From positions 1,118,961 through 1,182,960 of the forward strand of contig BCIA01000006.1 of NCBI GenBank assembly GCA_001599815.1: 64,000 bases of DNA, given 5' to 3'. The notes below the pieces were generated by a model. It searched no databases, had not been told where the DNA came from, and was given only the letters and a program-made list of their open reading frames with translations. Numbering within the stretch: position 1 is the stretch's first letter; every line of letters starts with the position of its first letter. A program made the position numbers and the translations under genes. This stretch comes from Furcasterigmium furcatum. Lineage: Eukaryota; Ascomycota; Sordariomycetes; Glomerellales; Plectosphaerellaceae. Below, one piece after another: positions 19,642-31,316 of the stretch.

Positions 19642-22477
19642 TCGGACAAATGGAAGCGCAGGTCCCCTCATAGTAGGAGAAGGCGACATTCTAGCTAGGC
19701 GTATCAAGGAGGGGAAATCTCCATTCTCAAGTCCAGGTACATGGCCGATGACTCAAGAAGCGTATTTCGACACAATTACGCCAAAAGAACAACAACACTG
19801 GAGGGGACCACCTATGCCCGAACTCCCGGTCGATGGCGACTGACCAGCCACTCCAAGAGGGAAGTGAGTTTGGACTCATCAGAGAGGTTCCCTGGAGGGA
19901 GTGCGGAACGACCACCGCCGTTCCACTCTATCCAGCTTTGGCCTCTAGGACTGAGACGTACCCCGAAGTGGGCACGGCTCCTCAAGGGAACGCCGGAAGT
20001 ATTGGGCTCGAAAGCATTTGAGTATGGGGAAAATCACGCGGAGGACTGGACAGCGGGTGGCGGCTGATTGCTGGGATCGGTAACCAGGCTCAAGCTGTAT
20101 CCTGCTTCTCAATGCCATGGATGACAAATGTTACTTGAAGGATAGACTGATATCTAGACACATGCAACCTCCTTTATCCCACATTCAACATCGTCCATCT
20201 GGTAGTCTCCCATGGCGGTTCCAACGAACTGAGCTTATGATTCGTGATGAAAGATACAAAGCAAGAAGTGTTGGGAATACCAGGAAGAGAGAATTCGGGG
20301 TAGGTATGTTGTGTACTCAGATGGGGAGGGTAGCGAAGAATGGGGCGTTTGTCTCCCAACCTATATGCGCAAGATCCCAGAAAGGCCTAACCTCCGTCAT
20401 CATGGAAGAGGTGCACCAGCCATGATTTCATAGCATACACATATTCCCTCAACCTTTGAGATTATGAGCAGGTTCTTCTCACAAGGTCACGAAGAAGAAA
20501 GTCATACGATCATGCACTTGGCCTGGCCATGGCACACGATCTTCGATTCAACGTCACCATCCCGCGCTCTCAGACGGCACGATGTATGCAGACATGACGG
20601 ACTCGCGGACCGCGAGGCTGGTTGGCGTACAGTGTGAGCTCCCGAAACCCAAGGGAGCACGGGTGGTTGCAAAGGTGCTTTGTATTCTAGAATGGCTTCA
20701 GGGCGGTTCCTCCGCGCCCGTGACACCGAGCTCCGAGCTTCGGGGCACTGTTCGCCCTCTCGGAGTATCCCTCGGAGGCATGGTCCGTGGGCTAATCTGC
20801 TGCTGCATGCAAGTGACAGACTAATGGCACAGGCATGGGTACTCTGTAGCTTTCGATTGGCGCGCGCATCACAAGCTGCAGCACTGCAATATGGGGGATC
20901 CTGGTCGCTTCTCTGTTCCTGGAACTCCGCGGCAGGTTCCGGGTTCTGGAGACTGCAGTGAGCTCCATTTCCCCCGGATTCCACCCCTGGCACCCCGAGT
21001 TCTGTCTTGGTTTCCGGCGCGCCGAGCAGTCACGCGAATCACGAGATGAGCTACTGCATGCAGTGCAGTGTCTCGTGTCTGCCAGATCCTGGGGAGGCCA
21101 GGCCAGAACTAGTGCGCGTTGGGGTCGGCATGCTGATCTCAAACTGTTCCCGGGTCAACATATGTGATCCCGGTCAAGGACGCGAGGGATCGATGGTAGA
21201 AACAGGCGGGAATCAGCCAAGCCAGCTGGAAATTGGCTCGTCGTTGTGATGGAATGGCATAACAAGGCCCCCTGACCGCCGGTGGAGCTGCACTGCGGGG
21301 AGACCAGGGGCAGGTCCTGTAGTGCGTCCGAACCTTGCCGGTTCACCGATTGCAGTGCAACATGACTGACTTGTCACGACGTATACGCTGCCCATGCGGG
21401 TAGTGCCTTTACGAATGAGGTTCGCAGAGAACTCGGCCCCTGCATCTCCGAATACACTGCCACCACTTGCTATCGGCCCGAGGCCACTTGAAAGGAGAAA
21501 TCAGGTCGTCGTTTGCCACCACAATGAACAACCCATGAGGGCGTTTTCTGGTAGAGGGCCTTTTCAGCCGGTGTCCTTTTGCCATTGGTGGATTATTAGT
21601 TACCTAAACTGCCAAGGTTGCCCAACCCTTGTCCCATACGATTTGGCATATGGATCCTCACAGAGCCAGGGTTAGGCTTCGCCAGACACGAGACTTGGCC
21701 TGTATACCTCAGATACGCCCCATAACTCAAATTTCTACCTCCCAATATCTTCTACTCATGTAGCGTAAAGTAGTAATTGAGTGGACGTCCATACCGAGGC
21801 ATGCATACAAGACACAGTAGCTAACAGTAGCTAACAATGTAGCCCTCAATTACATTGGTAATTGTAAGATATTGTTACTGAAACGAACATCGGAGTTGAG
21901 ATGCTCCCAACTGAAGTATCTGCCACCTTCTCTGATTGGTTAAGTAGATGGCTCGGGTGGCCCGAGATAGCCGAACCGATCTGACGTGTGATAACCGAGC
22001 CCTGGAGCTTGAAATTGATTGGCTCACTGATTCATTACATCTATGTACGATGCATCCTGGGCATGAAGATTTGGTGCCGGAACTCGTCGCCCCGCGCTAA
22101 GAAATGAACTGTCATATCACCCCCGCATAGACATAACACACATCCCATTTGCTGTGCACAGGCAGACGGGATTTTGATGTCGGGCCGCGTGACGAAGTCC
22201 CCCCGATTCAGATCTTCAACCGTAGGATGATCATCCGTGGTGAAACGGGAACAGCTGAGAGGCGTCGCGGGGTATTGGTGACGGAGACCTAGCTCCGTAC
22301 ACCCGCATCGGCCCAGTCGAAGTGCCCGAAGTATCACGAGAAAGCAGTGTAGAGTCAGTCGGGCGCTGCAGCTCAAGCCTTACTATTAAAGAGACGGCTT
22401 TCACCAGCACCGTTAATCCATCCAGCCCAGCTCAGCAATTCTATATCTCCACACTATCTGGCCCATCGCTTATCACG
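19642..22477. other. 2.8-kb gene-poor stretch after the transposon
   Basis: Only short overlapping ORFs without recognisable domains or coding-like splice structure. A 10-bp unit CAGTAGCTAA is directly repeated at 21815-21834. The region around 21,700-21,950 is AT-richer than its surroundings. The last few hundred bases should include the GH6 promoter. I can support no gene here. Confidence 0.45.
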
Positions 22478-24082
22478 ATGAAGTTTCACACTGAAGTCGC
22501 GCTCCTCATCCTCTCCTTCCAGGGAGCTTTGGCTCAGGTAGCTGGACCATGGCAACAATGTACGACACACAGCTTTCTTGTGCATTCTGGAGACTTCGTC
22601 ATCCTATCATATCAGTTTCTCGGGGCAGTTCTAACATAAAATACTTAGGCGGAGGCATCAACCATGCTGGGCCAACGCAGGCATGTTCCCTGACCAGGCG
22701 ACTTGATGGTGTAGCTTGATCGCTGCTAACATTTTGCTTGGTTCCAGTGTCCTTCAGGTTACTACTGCTTTCAACAAAATGCCTGTAGGTTATTCTAGCA
22801 TTTGGCCATAACCTCATCGATGCCTGACGGGATAAGTTTACTACCAGTGCATCCCCGGCCAAGCGACGGGTACGACTCTAACAACTTCGAGGACTTCGAC
22901 TACCTCGACGGCCCCGCCTCCGACTCCCACTAGTGTCTCAAGCAACCCGTTCAGCGCGGGCCAGGCGTTCGTCAACCCCGTTTACCGCCAGCATTTGGAG
23001 CAGACGTACAACCTGTTCAACTCGCGCGGCGAGGCAGCGAACGCCCGTACTGTCCGAAAGGTCCAGGACGTCGCATCGTTCGTGTGGATTGCAAACCTGG
23101 CCAGCCTTCCTGCCATCGACACGACCATCACCGCAGCCCGGGCGAAGCAGCAACAGACCGGCGTCAAGCAGGTCGTTGGCATGGTTCTGTACAATCTCCC
23201 CGATCGCGACTGCAGCGGCGGAGAGGCACTGGGCGAATTCGACAGCAGACAGAACGGCATGGAGAGGTACAAGAACGAGTTCGTCAAGCCCTACGCCGAG
23301 AAGCTGGCGGCTGCTAGCGACCTCACGTTCGTTATTATTGTTGAGCCTGACGCCATCGGAAACATCGTAACGAACCAAGCATCGTCGGAGTTCTGCAGGA
23401 GGGCAGCCCCCGTCTACGAGGCAGGGATTGCTCACACACTGTCGGCTCTGAGATCCCCGAACGTCAACATGTACCTTGATATTGCCCACGGCGGTTGGCT
23501 CGGATGGGAGCAGAATCTGCCGCTGAGTAAGTCGCAATCCCTCGTCAGATATTTTCCCCGGCGATACTACCGCGGTTCCTGGCACAGTTTCTGACAAGTG
23601 TGCCCTCTCCTCCTTTAGCTGCCGCTGCCGTCGCCAAGATCGTCCGCATGGCCGGTTCGACCCCGCGACTTCGGGGCTTCTCGACCAACGTATCCTACGT
23701 CAACCAGTTCCAGGCCGCGGCGGCTGAGCCTTGGATGGATGGAAACCCCTCTTGGGACGAGAGCCACTACGTCTCTAACCTCGCACCGTACCTGCGCGCC
23801 CAGGGTCTGCCCGATAGGTTCGTCGTCGACCAGGGTCGGGTCGCCGTCCCTGGCACACGCGACAAGTTCGACGAGTGGTGCAATGTCTCGCCGGCCGGGT
23901 TTGGAATGCCCGCGGGCACGCCAGTCAGTAACAGTCTGGTGGACAGCATTGTTTGGATCAAGCCCCCGGGTGAATCGGACGGACGCTGCGGCGAGATCCC
24001 CGGCGCACCTATTGCGGGCGGCTGGTTCAACGCGTATGCCGAGATGTTGATCAGGAATGCGCATCCTTCGCTCAGGGGATAG
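22478..24082 (+). CDS. secreted cellobiohydrolase, glycoside hydrolase family 6 with CBM1
   Basis: Five exons: 22478-22559, 22649-22680, 22748-22784, 22837-23526, 23619-24082; 434 residues, all junctions in frame. Signal peptide about 1-19 (cut after GALA). CBM1 is about 20-58 with C28, C40, C46 and C56 and is split over four exons. A short Thr/Ser/Pro linker (about 60-88) leads to the GH6 domain. NLPDRDC carries D176, the counterpart of the proton-donor Asp, and VEPDAIGN carries D223. Also visible are YLDIAHGGWLGW and FVVDQGR. Family enzymes release cellobiose from the non-reducing ends of cellulose outside the cell. Intron 2 uses a GC donor (GCATGT...TTCCAG), with a good GCTAAC branch point; it is the only frame-compatible choice I found. 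Confidence 0.93.
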
Positions 24083-25023
24083 GCGTTGGGTACGAATGTC
24101 CTAGCCGATTCGATAACTCATCATGTCAACGACGAAGGCTTCATCTGCTGGACCTGGTTATCGATGCCGAAGGAATTGGACATGAGGATCGTATCCGCAG
24201 CGAAGTATTTGTACGGTTCTCATAGCCGATTGCCAGATAGAAAATGAGCTCCCTTATCACCCGCCCTTAGCCGATGTGTCTGAGTCCATCTCTTGGGAAG
24301 GCACTTTTGCGCCGGATCACCACGACCAGCTGCATTGCACAGCGTCGACGTCGTCCCCAACTTTCAAGAGAGCTCAGAAGCCCCTTTCCCTACGTAGCAA
24401 GGGGTCAAGGGTTTTGAACATGGCTAAACAGCACTTCCAACTCAAAGTTACGATACCTTAGGCAACAGGAAAAAGACCAGGGGGCTACCTATCCTGTAAT
24501 CTAAATATCCTGTTTTCAATAGAACATGATGTCGGCAGGCAGGAGGAATCAGTATGAATTAACAGGCAGATCCAGCAGGCACGGCCAACCTGTACTAGAG
24601 CTGCCTCTTCAACCCTCGACATCCGACTTTCTCCTATTACAAGACCCGACCCGAACTGGAAATCTGGATCTAGATGCCCACGCAACAAGAAGCGGACTTC
24701 AACTTATCCCGGCCTCCGTCGCAGCTCCTCCGAGATCTGACAGATCTGGCAAGGGTCGGGGCTGTCAACGACATGAGTCGGCTGCCGAACAACAACCCCT
24801 TGACTTGAGACTAAGGTGACCTTCACAGACTCCAAATTCCAGGGGATATCTTTCATGGTGATAAATATTGAAGTTTAACATGAACTAATGGGCCCAGCCG
24901 TGTATCAGTTAGACAGGAATTAAGCAGACTGCCTGTCGCTTCGGCCACGTAGATACATAGCTTCCATCCGTGAAAGAGTTTGATGCATGCTGAGTGGATA
25001 TACTCTCCAAAACAGTAACAATA
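24083..25023. other. intergenic, convergent 3' ends
   Basis: Lies between the GH6 gene and a convergent small secreted-protein gene. No supported gene, RNA or repeat seen. Confidence 0.4.
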
Positions 25024-25465
25024 TCAGCCGTCGAGCTCCTCGCAGGGCTCCGGGTAGCCGTGAATGGGGGAAAGCCTGCCGCCAGCCGAACAGAAATAGT
25101 AGGTATCTGTTCTGGCGTCATAGGCAAAGCCATCGATGTTTTGGCCCTGGAGAAAAAGGTCAGTGACGTGCTCACACGGTCGCTAGTGTAAAGCTGCGGT
25201 GACTACTTACGACCCCGTAGAGAGGCAGGCGCAGGTGGCTGCACTTATACAGTCCTGAGCCGTACACGCTCACGGAGATCAGCGATCCAGCTGGCCCTCC
25301 GCCGGGCCGGACCACCTGTGCTTGGGCCTCTGCTCTCGTGATGTCAATAGTCTCCGTCTCGGTCACACTGCAGCGCAGGATCGCCGGAAATCCAACAAAG
25401 TTGGCGGCGGAGGAAAGGCCTACAAAGGCGGAAGCGAGGATGAGAAGAGTACTTGTGGCGTGCAT
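25024..25465 (-). CDS. small secreted cysteine-containing protein, candidate effector
   Basis: Two exons, 25211-25465 and 25024-25146, with a 64-nt intron (GTAAGT donor, CTCCAG acceptor, CACTGAC branch region); 125 residues. Residues 1-20 form a clear signal peptide (STLLILASAFVGLSSA). The mature part of about 105 residues has four Cys, enough for two disulfides, and a Tyr/Gly-rich C-terminal half (FAYDARTDTYYFCSAGG). No membrane segment or GPI signal. I do not recognise the family. Size, secretion and Cys content fit the loose definition of a fungal effector candidate or a small secreted hydrolase. It follows a secreted cellulase, which suits life on plant tissue, but the function is unknown. 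Confidence 0.7.
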
Positions 25466-26445
25466 ATTGGCGATTGAAGAGTTGGATAGCGGCAGAAATG
25501 TCTTTGTGCTTGTTCTGATGGATGGTAATGATGGACTAGGGTCAAGTGGCAAGCTCTGGGGTTTTATACCTCTCATCTTTCCTCCTCCGCCTTCTGGTAT
25601 GAGCCACCCTAGACGGGATGAGCACTCCGAGAGCCAGGCCCCCACCCTATAAAAGCAACGTTAAGTTCTCCGGAGTCCTTATTGATACCTTAGTTTAAAG
25701 CTCTTGGCATAACGCCATCTCCGTGGACCGGTCTGATGTTTGTCCCGTCTAGAGTGCTACCTGTGGGGTCTTGATTCCCGAGTGCCGAAGCAAGTTCAGG
25801 GGTCACTACCGGCGATCAAGCTAAACACGGGCGTAGCCGTCTGCATCAGTCCATGATGGAACATCGGCGCCTGCAAAGAGTTATATTTGCGGCTGCATGG
25901 CCGGGCTGGCTAACCTTTTTTGGAAGGGCGAGCGTTAGAAGAACAACAGAAAAGGTGAAGCATCATCAATCCTGATATTTAACCGTCGGTGCTCGGGGGA
26001 ACAAAGGCAGGGAATAGAGGTTGATAGCTTGCTCGTCCCACGCACACCATGGCCCTTTCGGGGGTTGGATCGCCAAAACTCAACCTGGAAGAAGACCAGA
26101 CAGACATTGTGCCCGCCAACACATATCGAAGCGAGCATTCGGCCCTGTTTGCAGCCAAGCGGCCTCCCAAAGGAGTTCTGCCGCGGATGTATGCAACCCG
26201 GGTGAGATCACTGGGGAAATCTGGCCTCATGACGATGTTTTCTTTCGACAAGTTCTTGGAAAGTTTTAGATGTTCTCAATCTTCCCAAACCCGAGTTCGC
26301 CGTGCTATCAAGATGAAAGATTGCCCATGTCCCAACCTGATGTAACGCCAGCCGGGCCGGGGTAAAATGGAAGCATTACCGACTCATTCGCCTTCCAATC
26401 TATCGTAATCCTCGACTGCCCGCGCCCGCGAGGGAAAAAAAGAAA
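25466..26445. other. intergenic
   Basis: Upstream of the small secreted-protein gene and downstream of the disordered basic protein. A 98-codon frame at 26049-26345 (+) has no recognisable features and is not called. Confidence 0.4.
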
Positions 26446-27046
26446 TCAATTGCTTAGAATGTTAGCCGACTCTTCACGAATAAGGCGTGACGTCCAACTC
26501 ACAGCAATGTAAGCGTCAGATCACCGTGGATTCTGGCCTTGAGGGTGATTTCGATCTCGAGGTTCAGATCGAGCTTCAGGCCGAGCGCGCTGTTGTCGTC
26601 CTTCTTGCCCTCGGATTGCTGCTGCATCTGCTGCATCTTCTGCTGCGGGCGCTGGCTGCTCATGCGGCTCCGTGGCCGGCGCTCCAAGGTGGACTCGTAC
26701 TTCCCGAACGTGTCATCGAGCGACCATGTTGATGCTTCGCGTCCCCTGGTCGGGCGAGGGGGCGGGCGCTGGGTCCGCGGCCTCGGGGCCTGGCTGAGAG
26801 TGCGGCTTTCGGGTCTGGGAGCCGATGCGCTGGTGGCGTCGGTGTCGCTGGCCTCTGAGCCGGTGTTCACGGGTCTCTTTCCTCGGCGGCGCCGTCGTGG
26901 CGGTGCACTTTCGACAGGGACGTCTGACTGTTGTTCCTCGTGGGATTCCTCGCCCTCGTGGATGGTTTCCTGCAGGGTCTGTATCAGTCGGGCTCCTCTT
27001 TACGAGGCGACCACCACACGGAGGAGTATACATTATCGAGTGCCAT
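26446..27046 (-). CDS. disordered basic protein with amphipathic C-terminal motif
   Basis: Three exons: 27032-27046 (15 nt), 26503-26978, 26446-26452 (7 coding nt); 165 residues. Intron 1 is 53 nt (GTATAC...CTGATACAG). Intron 2 is 50 nt with perfect GTGAGT donor and GCTAAC branch point, and splicing adds only Leu (completed) and Asn before the stop. Residues 1-125 are low-complexity: acidic/Gln at the start, a run of five Arg, then Pro/Arg-rich and Gln/Met-rich segments. The last 30 residues alternate hydrophobic and polar residues (LGLKLDLNLEIEITLKAR, then GDLTLTLLN), predicting long amphipathic beta-strands. This ending looks like a conserved motif rather than disorder. No known family named. 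Confidence 0.65.
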
Positions 27047-28130
27047 TGAGATGGCTGAGGTGCGAAAAGGGGAAATGAATGACAACAGTTTGAACTACAA
27101 TGGCCCTCGCCTGCTTTTAACGTTCTGCGTCAGCGATGAGAGTGGCCCGCGGTGCCCTGCTTTCCTAAAAAAGGGACTCGGTAGCCACGTCATTGGTGGG
27201 TGACGTAGCGGTGATTTTCTTGGTTCCGCCAACAAGCCGCGTCGATCGATGGGCGCAACCAAAATCAAGACTGGGGTAGCGCCCGTTGCCAAGCTTTGGC
27301 ATGCCCCGTCAACGTGTTGTCATCGTTTCGTGCCAAATGTCGCGCTTGATAGCTGGGGTGATTGATTTGCTGGGCCCCCGTGCATAAGTGTGGGCATAGA
27401 GGAGTCCGCGACTGAGCAGACACCTACGGGCGTGAATCCATAGTGCTCCAGTGGTGCATCCTCGCGTCCCTTGCAGAGAAATCTAATGGCCCGCAATAAT
27501 CTCGATACCGAAGACTGCATCCCGTATCCCGCTTTGCATCTAACCAGCCATGAAGTAGCCCCTCCCATCAACTTCTTCCTGCCCAACCATCATCGTCCTT
27601 GTCTAGAGAGTCTTATGTATTCTGACTTTTGACCCTGCTGTTGTCGAGAGGCGATCTCCTGGCACTATGGCTCACTATACCTGCTGGTCTGGAGCCTCGA
27701 TCGTTGCCATGGCCTGCCCATCCAGATCCAACTCGACCCGTCCATCACAACGCCGCAGCAAAGCATCGGAGTAGTATTTGATCATCCCCGCTGGCCTGGA
27801 GCCACGTTTCCACGTCCCGATCAGTCATCTCGTCCGCCCGCTGTAATATTGGCCCAGTCCCTCCGCTCAACATCTGCGACACGGCCTGCAACACGTTTCC
27901 GACGAAGGAAGAGCGCGTACGCTTCACGAAGCCAGTAGTAACGATGAGGAGGAGAATGGGATGGCTCGCCATCAGACCTCTAGTCTTGTAACGATACTAT
28001 TGCGACTTCATCTTCGCGCCGCGCTACTCAACCCATGAGGATGCCTTGTGTTGTCGAGATCTAGGAGGCGATGGGGTCGGTGATTTCAGCAAATAGATGT
28101 TACAACACCTTTCGGCGCCAGTGCAATCCG
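27047..28130. other. intergenic
   Basis: About 1.1 kb. A 75-codon minus-strand frame at 27745-27972 has no domain or splice support and is not called. No repeats seen. Confidence 0.4.
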
Positions 28131-29168
28131 TCAAATGTTGCCCATGACTCCTGGGACGATCTCCTCCAGCTTGGCAGACAGCTCTCCCCAAAGACGTTCC
28201 TGGACCTTCCGCCCCTCCTCGCTTCGTACAAACTCCGACGGCTGCTCGACCTTGCAGTCACTCAGGTACTGCCCAAATGTCTGCTCTTCACCGCAAACGG
28301 CGTGCAGCACTGTCCTGGCACCCTCGTCAGGGGTCCGTGCTATCGCACGATTCCCAAAACGAAGCCAGAGCTTGAATGCAGCGCCCGAGGCCTCTCTCAT
28401 AACGTCAGTGGCAACCCATCCAGGGTTGAGGATGGAAGTGATGATATGGCCACCCTTGGCGGACTTGGATAGCTCCGCGGCGAACTGGCGACAGAGAAGG
28501 AGCTGCATCATCTTGCTGACATGGTACCTGTGTTGATCTTGGGTTAGAACTAGGTGGCTCAACTGCGGGGACTCACCTCACCTGTCATCCATCCTGGCCG
28601 TCTTGGCGTGGCGTAAACTCTCAAATATGTTCTCGTTCTTTCGTTCGGGGAAATCCGTCATACGATGGACGAAAGAGCCGACGTGGGTAAGCACAGTCTT
28701 GGTGTTGTATTCCATGGACGTTTCTCTCAACTTCGGCAGCAGAAGGAGGCCTAAGAGCATGGTATTGACGACGTTGACAGTGATTGTTTGCTCGTCATTC
28801 TCGGCAAAAGAGAAATTCCAGGTGAGGACGGCTGCATTTTCAACGAGGATATCAAGACGCTCCAGCGTCAAAGCTCTCTCGGCGAATTCTTTGACGGATG
28901 CGTAGCTGGCAAGGTCCAGCTTCCAGACCTCCACGATTCCGGGCCGCCCTTCTGTACGGGTGATGTCCTCGGCTGCGGCGTGGCCTTTTTCCAAAGACCT
29001 CACGGCGAGGATAACCTTGGCGGCATCCAGACGGACGAGGTGCCGTGCGGTAGCCAGGCCGAGGCCCGTGTTGGAGCCCGTGACTATGATAGTCTTTCCC
29101 CAGAATTTCGTCTTGGGATACGGGAGTCTCAAGTACTGAGAGCGAATCATGGAAAATGTGTTCACCAT
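28131..29168 (-). CDS. short-chain dehydrogenase/reductase (SDR)
   Basis: Two exons, 28582-29168 and 28131-28527; the 54-nt intron (GTGAGG...AACACAG) falls directly before the catalytic tyrosine. The product is 327 residues. TGSNTGLG (30-37) is the NAD(P)-binding motif, an ENAAV block replaces the usual NNAG, and YHVSK (197-201) supplies Tyr and Lys. Length and the WVATDVMRE region resemble the retinol dehydrogenase/WW-domain oxidoreductase-like classical SDRs common in fungal secondary metabolism. It should oxidise or reduce an alcohol/ketone with NADP(H); the substrate is unknown. No signal peptide. It stands alone, divergent from a bZIP-DUF3425 gene at 29789. Confidence 0.88.
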
Positions 29169-29788
29169 TTTGGCTGTAGTCGAGGTCTTTGGAGGTGTTT
29201 GAAGAGATCAGGTTGCCAGGCAAGCTAAAGACAGAGTGTGAAAGGTACTCGAAACCCGTCTCCTTTATACTACCTCTAACACCATACGCATATTCGCGCG
29301 CACATTCGATGGCAATCATCCCATGGCAACCACATGCATCTTTGGCAACCCAGTCCCTGGCAGACCTGCTCAAGGTGTCTCCGGATATATGTTGACCTCG
29401 ATGTTTTTGGACTAACAGTATGACCACCATCTCACACGCCGGAAAGATACTGTAGTATCTCTTCGGAGTTCTGGGTCGGTCGGACTTAACGGATTGAATG
29501 TCTCTGGCGCACGACCCAAGTCGTTTTAGGTGTAAGCCGATTGCATTTATTTCCTATTCTAGACTAGCGCCCGCTCTTTCACCAGTTCCCGTCCCCTATT
29601 TAACAAGTTACCTCTTGCCCTTTCAGGGAATTCCTGCTGTAAGCCACCATCACCATCCTTCACCGACCATTCCAATGAAATATATCACACCCCGTGAACT
29701 GTAAGATTACCAATCTTCAAAGGACAAAGGGCCAGCTCAGGAGGTCAAACCCTTCTTCTCCACTCCGAACATCAAATCTAGCCACGGG
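29169..29788. promoter_or_regulatory. divergent promoter, SDR / bZIP-DUF3425
   Basis: 620 bp between outward-facing starts. I see no gene or clear repeated motif. Confidence 0.4.
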
Positions 29789-30797
29789 ATGACCGCATCG
29801 TCAATCTCGCTAGCGAGGCTGCCACACCTGGCAGAAGCACGATGCCCCGAAGACGACTGGACAGGCCTTCAAGACCGTGCCGAGAGACGGAAACGGCAGA
29901 ATCGGCTTAATGCTCGGGCCCACCGTGCGTTGTGCCCGTCTCCAATCAACAGACATCAGGCAAGCTGACTTCGTCGCTTCAGGGAAAAGAAAAACTCTGG
30001 CGGCCGAAGCGTCCCCAGATGCTGAGAGCCAGTCAACAGGTCCTTCTCCTGAAGGTAGTGGCTCTGGCAGTGGCTCTCTCAAAATATCAAACGGATGCAA
30101 ACACATTACGAAGACCGCTCCCCTCCGTATCAAACACTGGACACCAGGCCAATCCTCGAAGCGAAGATCCGGATCCAGCGCTCAAATCATGATCACCAAC
30201 TGCAGTCAAAGCGGCTACTTCTCCCGTTGTTTGATTCCACAGAGAGTAATCGACTTTGGCAGCCAATTTTCTCGGTCCCTCGACCTCCCTCGACCACTCC
30301 CACTCTCCGTAACCGACCTGCTGCCTCTCGTCCAATACAACCTCATCCGCGCCGCGCTCTCCAGTGCAATGGCTCTCTCTCACCACGACCTCCTGAAGGG
30401 CTGCACTGAGGTCATGCCCAGAATCGATCTCTTCCCACTACCGAACCACACGCCACCGGTGCTTCTCCCTACGGCTTTGCAGCTCCAGGTCCCGCACGAC
30501 CTCTGTATCGACATCATGCCATACCCCGCCATGCGCGACAACGCGATCCTCTCCGCTAGGAAGTTCTCCAGGACCGAGTTCGTCCAGGATGCCATTGGCC
30601 ACGACATCACGGAGACGGGGGAGCCGATGCTTATCATATGGACGGAGCCCTGGGACCCTGCGGGCTGGGAGATGACAGAGTCTTTCTTGCGGCGATGGGC
30701 ATTCCTTGCAAAAGGTTGTCATGAGTTGTATTCTGCCACAAATCGTTGGCGCGCGATGCGAGGGGAGAAGCCACTTGTGTACGAGGTTGATGAGTAA
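29789..30797 (+). CDS. bZIP-type transcription factor with DUF3425 domain
   Basis: Two exons, 29789-29924 and 29983-30797, with a 58-nt intron (GTGCGT donor, GCTGAC branch, TTCAG acceptor); 316 residues. The junction lies inside the basic region and creates KRQNRLNARAHRKRK (about 35-49), the N-x7-R style fungal bZIP basic motif. A regular leucine zipper is not obvious after it; instead a Ser/Gly-rich linker follows. Residues about 195-310 match DUF3425 (PTALQLQVPHDLCIDIMPYP, EPWDPAGWEMTESFLRRW, then NRWRAMRGEKPLVYE). Proteins of this architecture are nuclear regulators often found near metabolic genes. Its divergent partner is the SDR gene, a possible target. Confidence 0.82.
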
Positions 30798-31316
30798 CCG
30801 GTCGTCTCCGGCGTAGCAGCACCTAAAGGCCTCCTTGTACACGAGAAGCTATCTGTCAGAGACGGCCGCTATCGAAGTGATGCTCTTTGTAAGTAGTTAG
30901 TCTTTGTAGACGTGTATTATCGCAGCCTTACAGTGCAGACATATTGTTGTTAGCAGCTGATGTTTACGGCTGGTCGAAACGTCACACTAGCAGGAGTCTG
31001 CAAAGCCATACATTTTTGATTAAAAGGAATGTCTGGCTGTATAAGCATTGGGTGTTCCAATGCACAATCAAACGAGTGAACTCGGTCCCACCACCAGCAC
31101 CACCACCATCACCCCCATCGTATTAGAACAGCACCCAATCCACACACCCGGTAGCCCGGGATGCGATCAGGAGCCCTGCAGGACGCGCGCACTCTTGGGT
31201 GACCGCCTTCTCACGACACCCACGACAATCTGGCCCAAGAGCTGAGAAGAAATGAAGTCCACGGCAGGACACTACGCAGAGCCATCGGCCCGGCAGATGC
31301 ATGCGTGACGCAGCAT
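30798..31316. other. intergenic, convergent 3' ends
   Basis: Between the bZIP-DUF3425 gene and the sugar transporter. No supported feature seen. Confidence 0.4.

Noticed and set aside
20502..20993. 163-codon minus-strand ORF in the gene-poor stretch
   Set aside because: Composition is irregular, no motif or membrane/signal segment, and overlapping frames of similar length exist on the other strand.
26049..26345. 98-codon plus-strand ORF
   Set aside because: No features beyond an ATG and length; no splice or domain support.
27745..27972. 75-codon ORF with hydrophobic start (minus strand)
   Set aside because: Too short and isolated to distinguish from chance; hydrophobic start alone is not enough to call a secreted protein.
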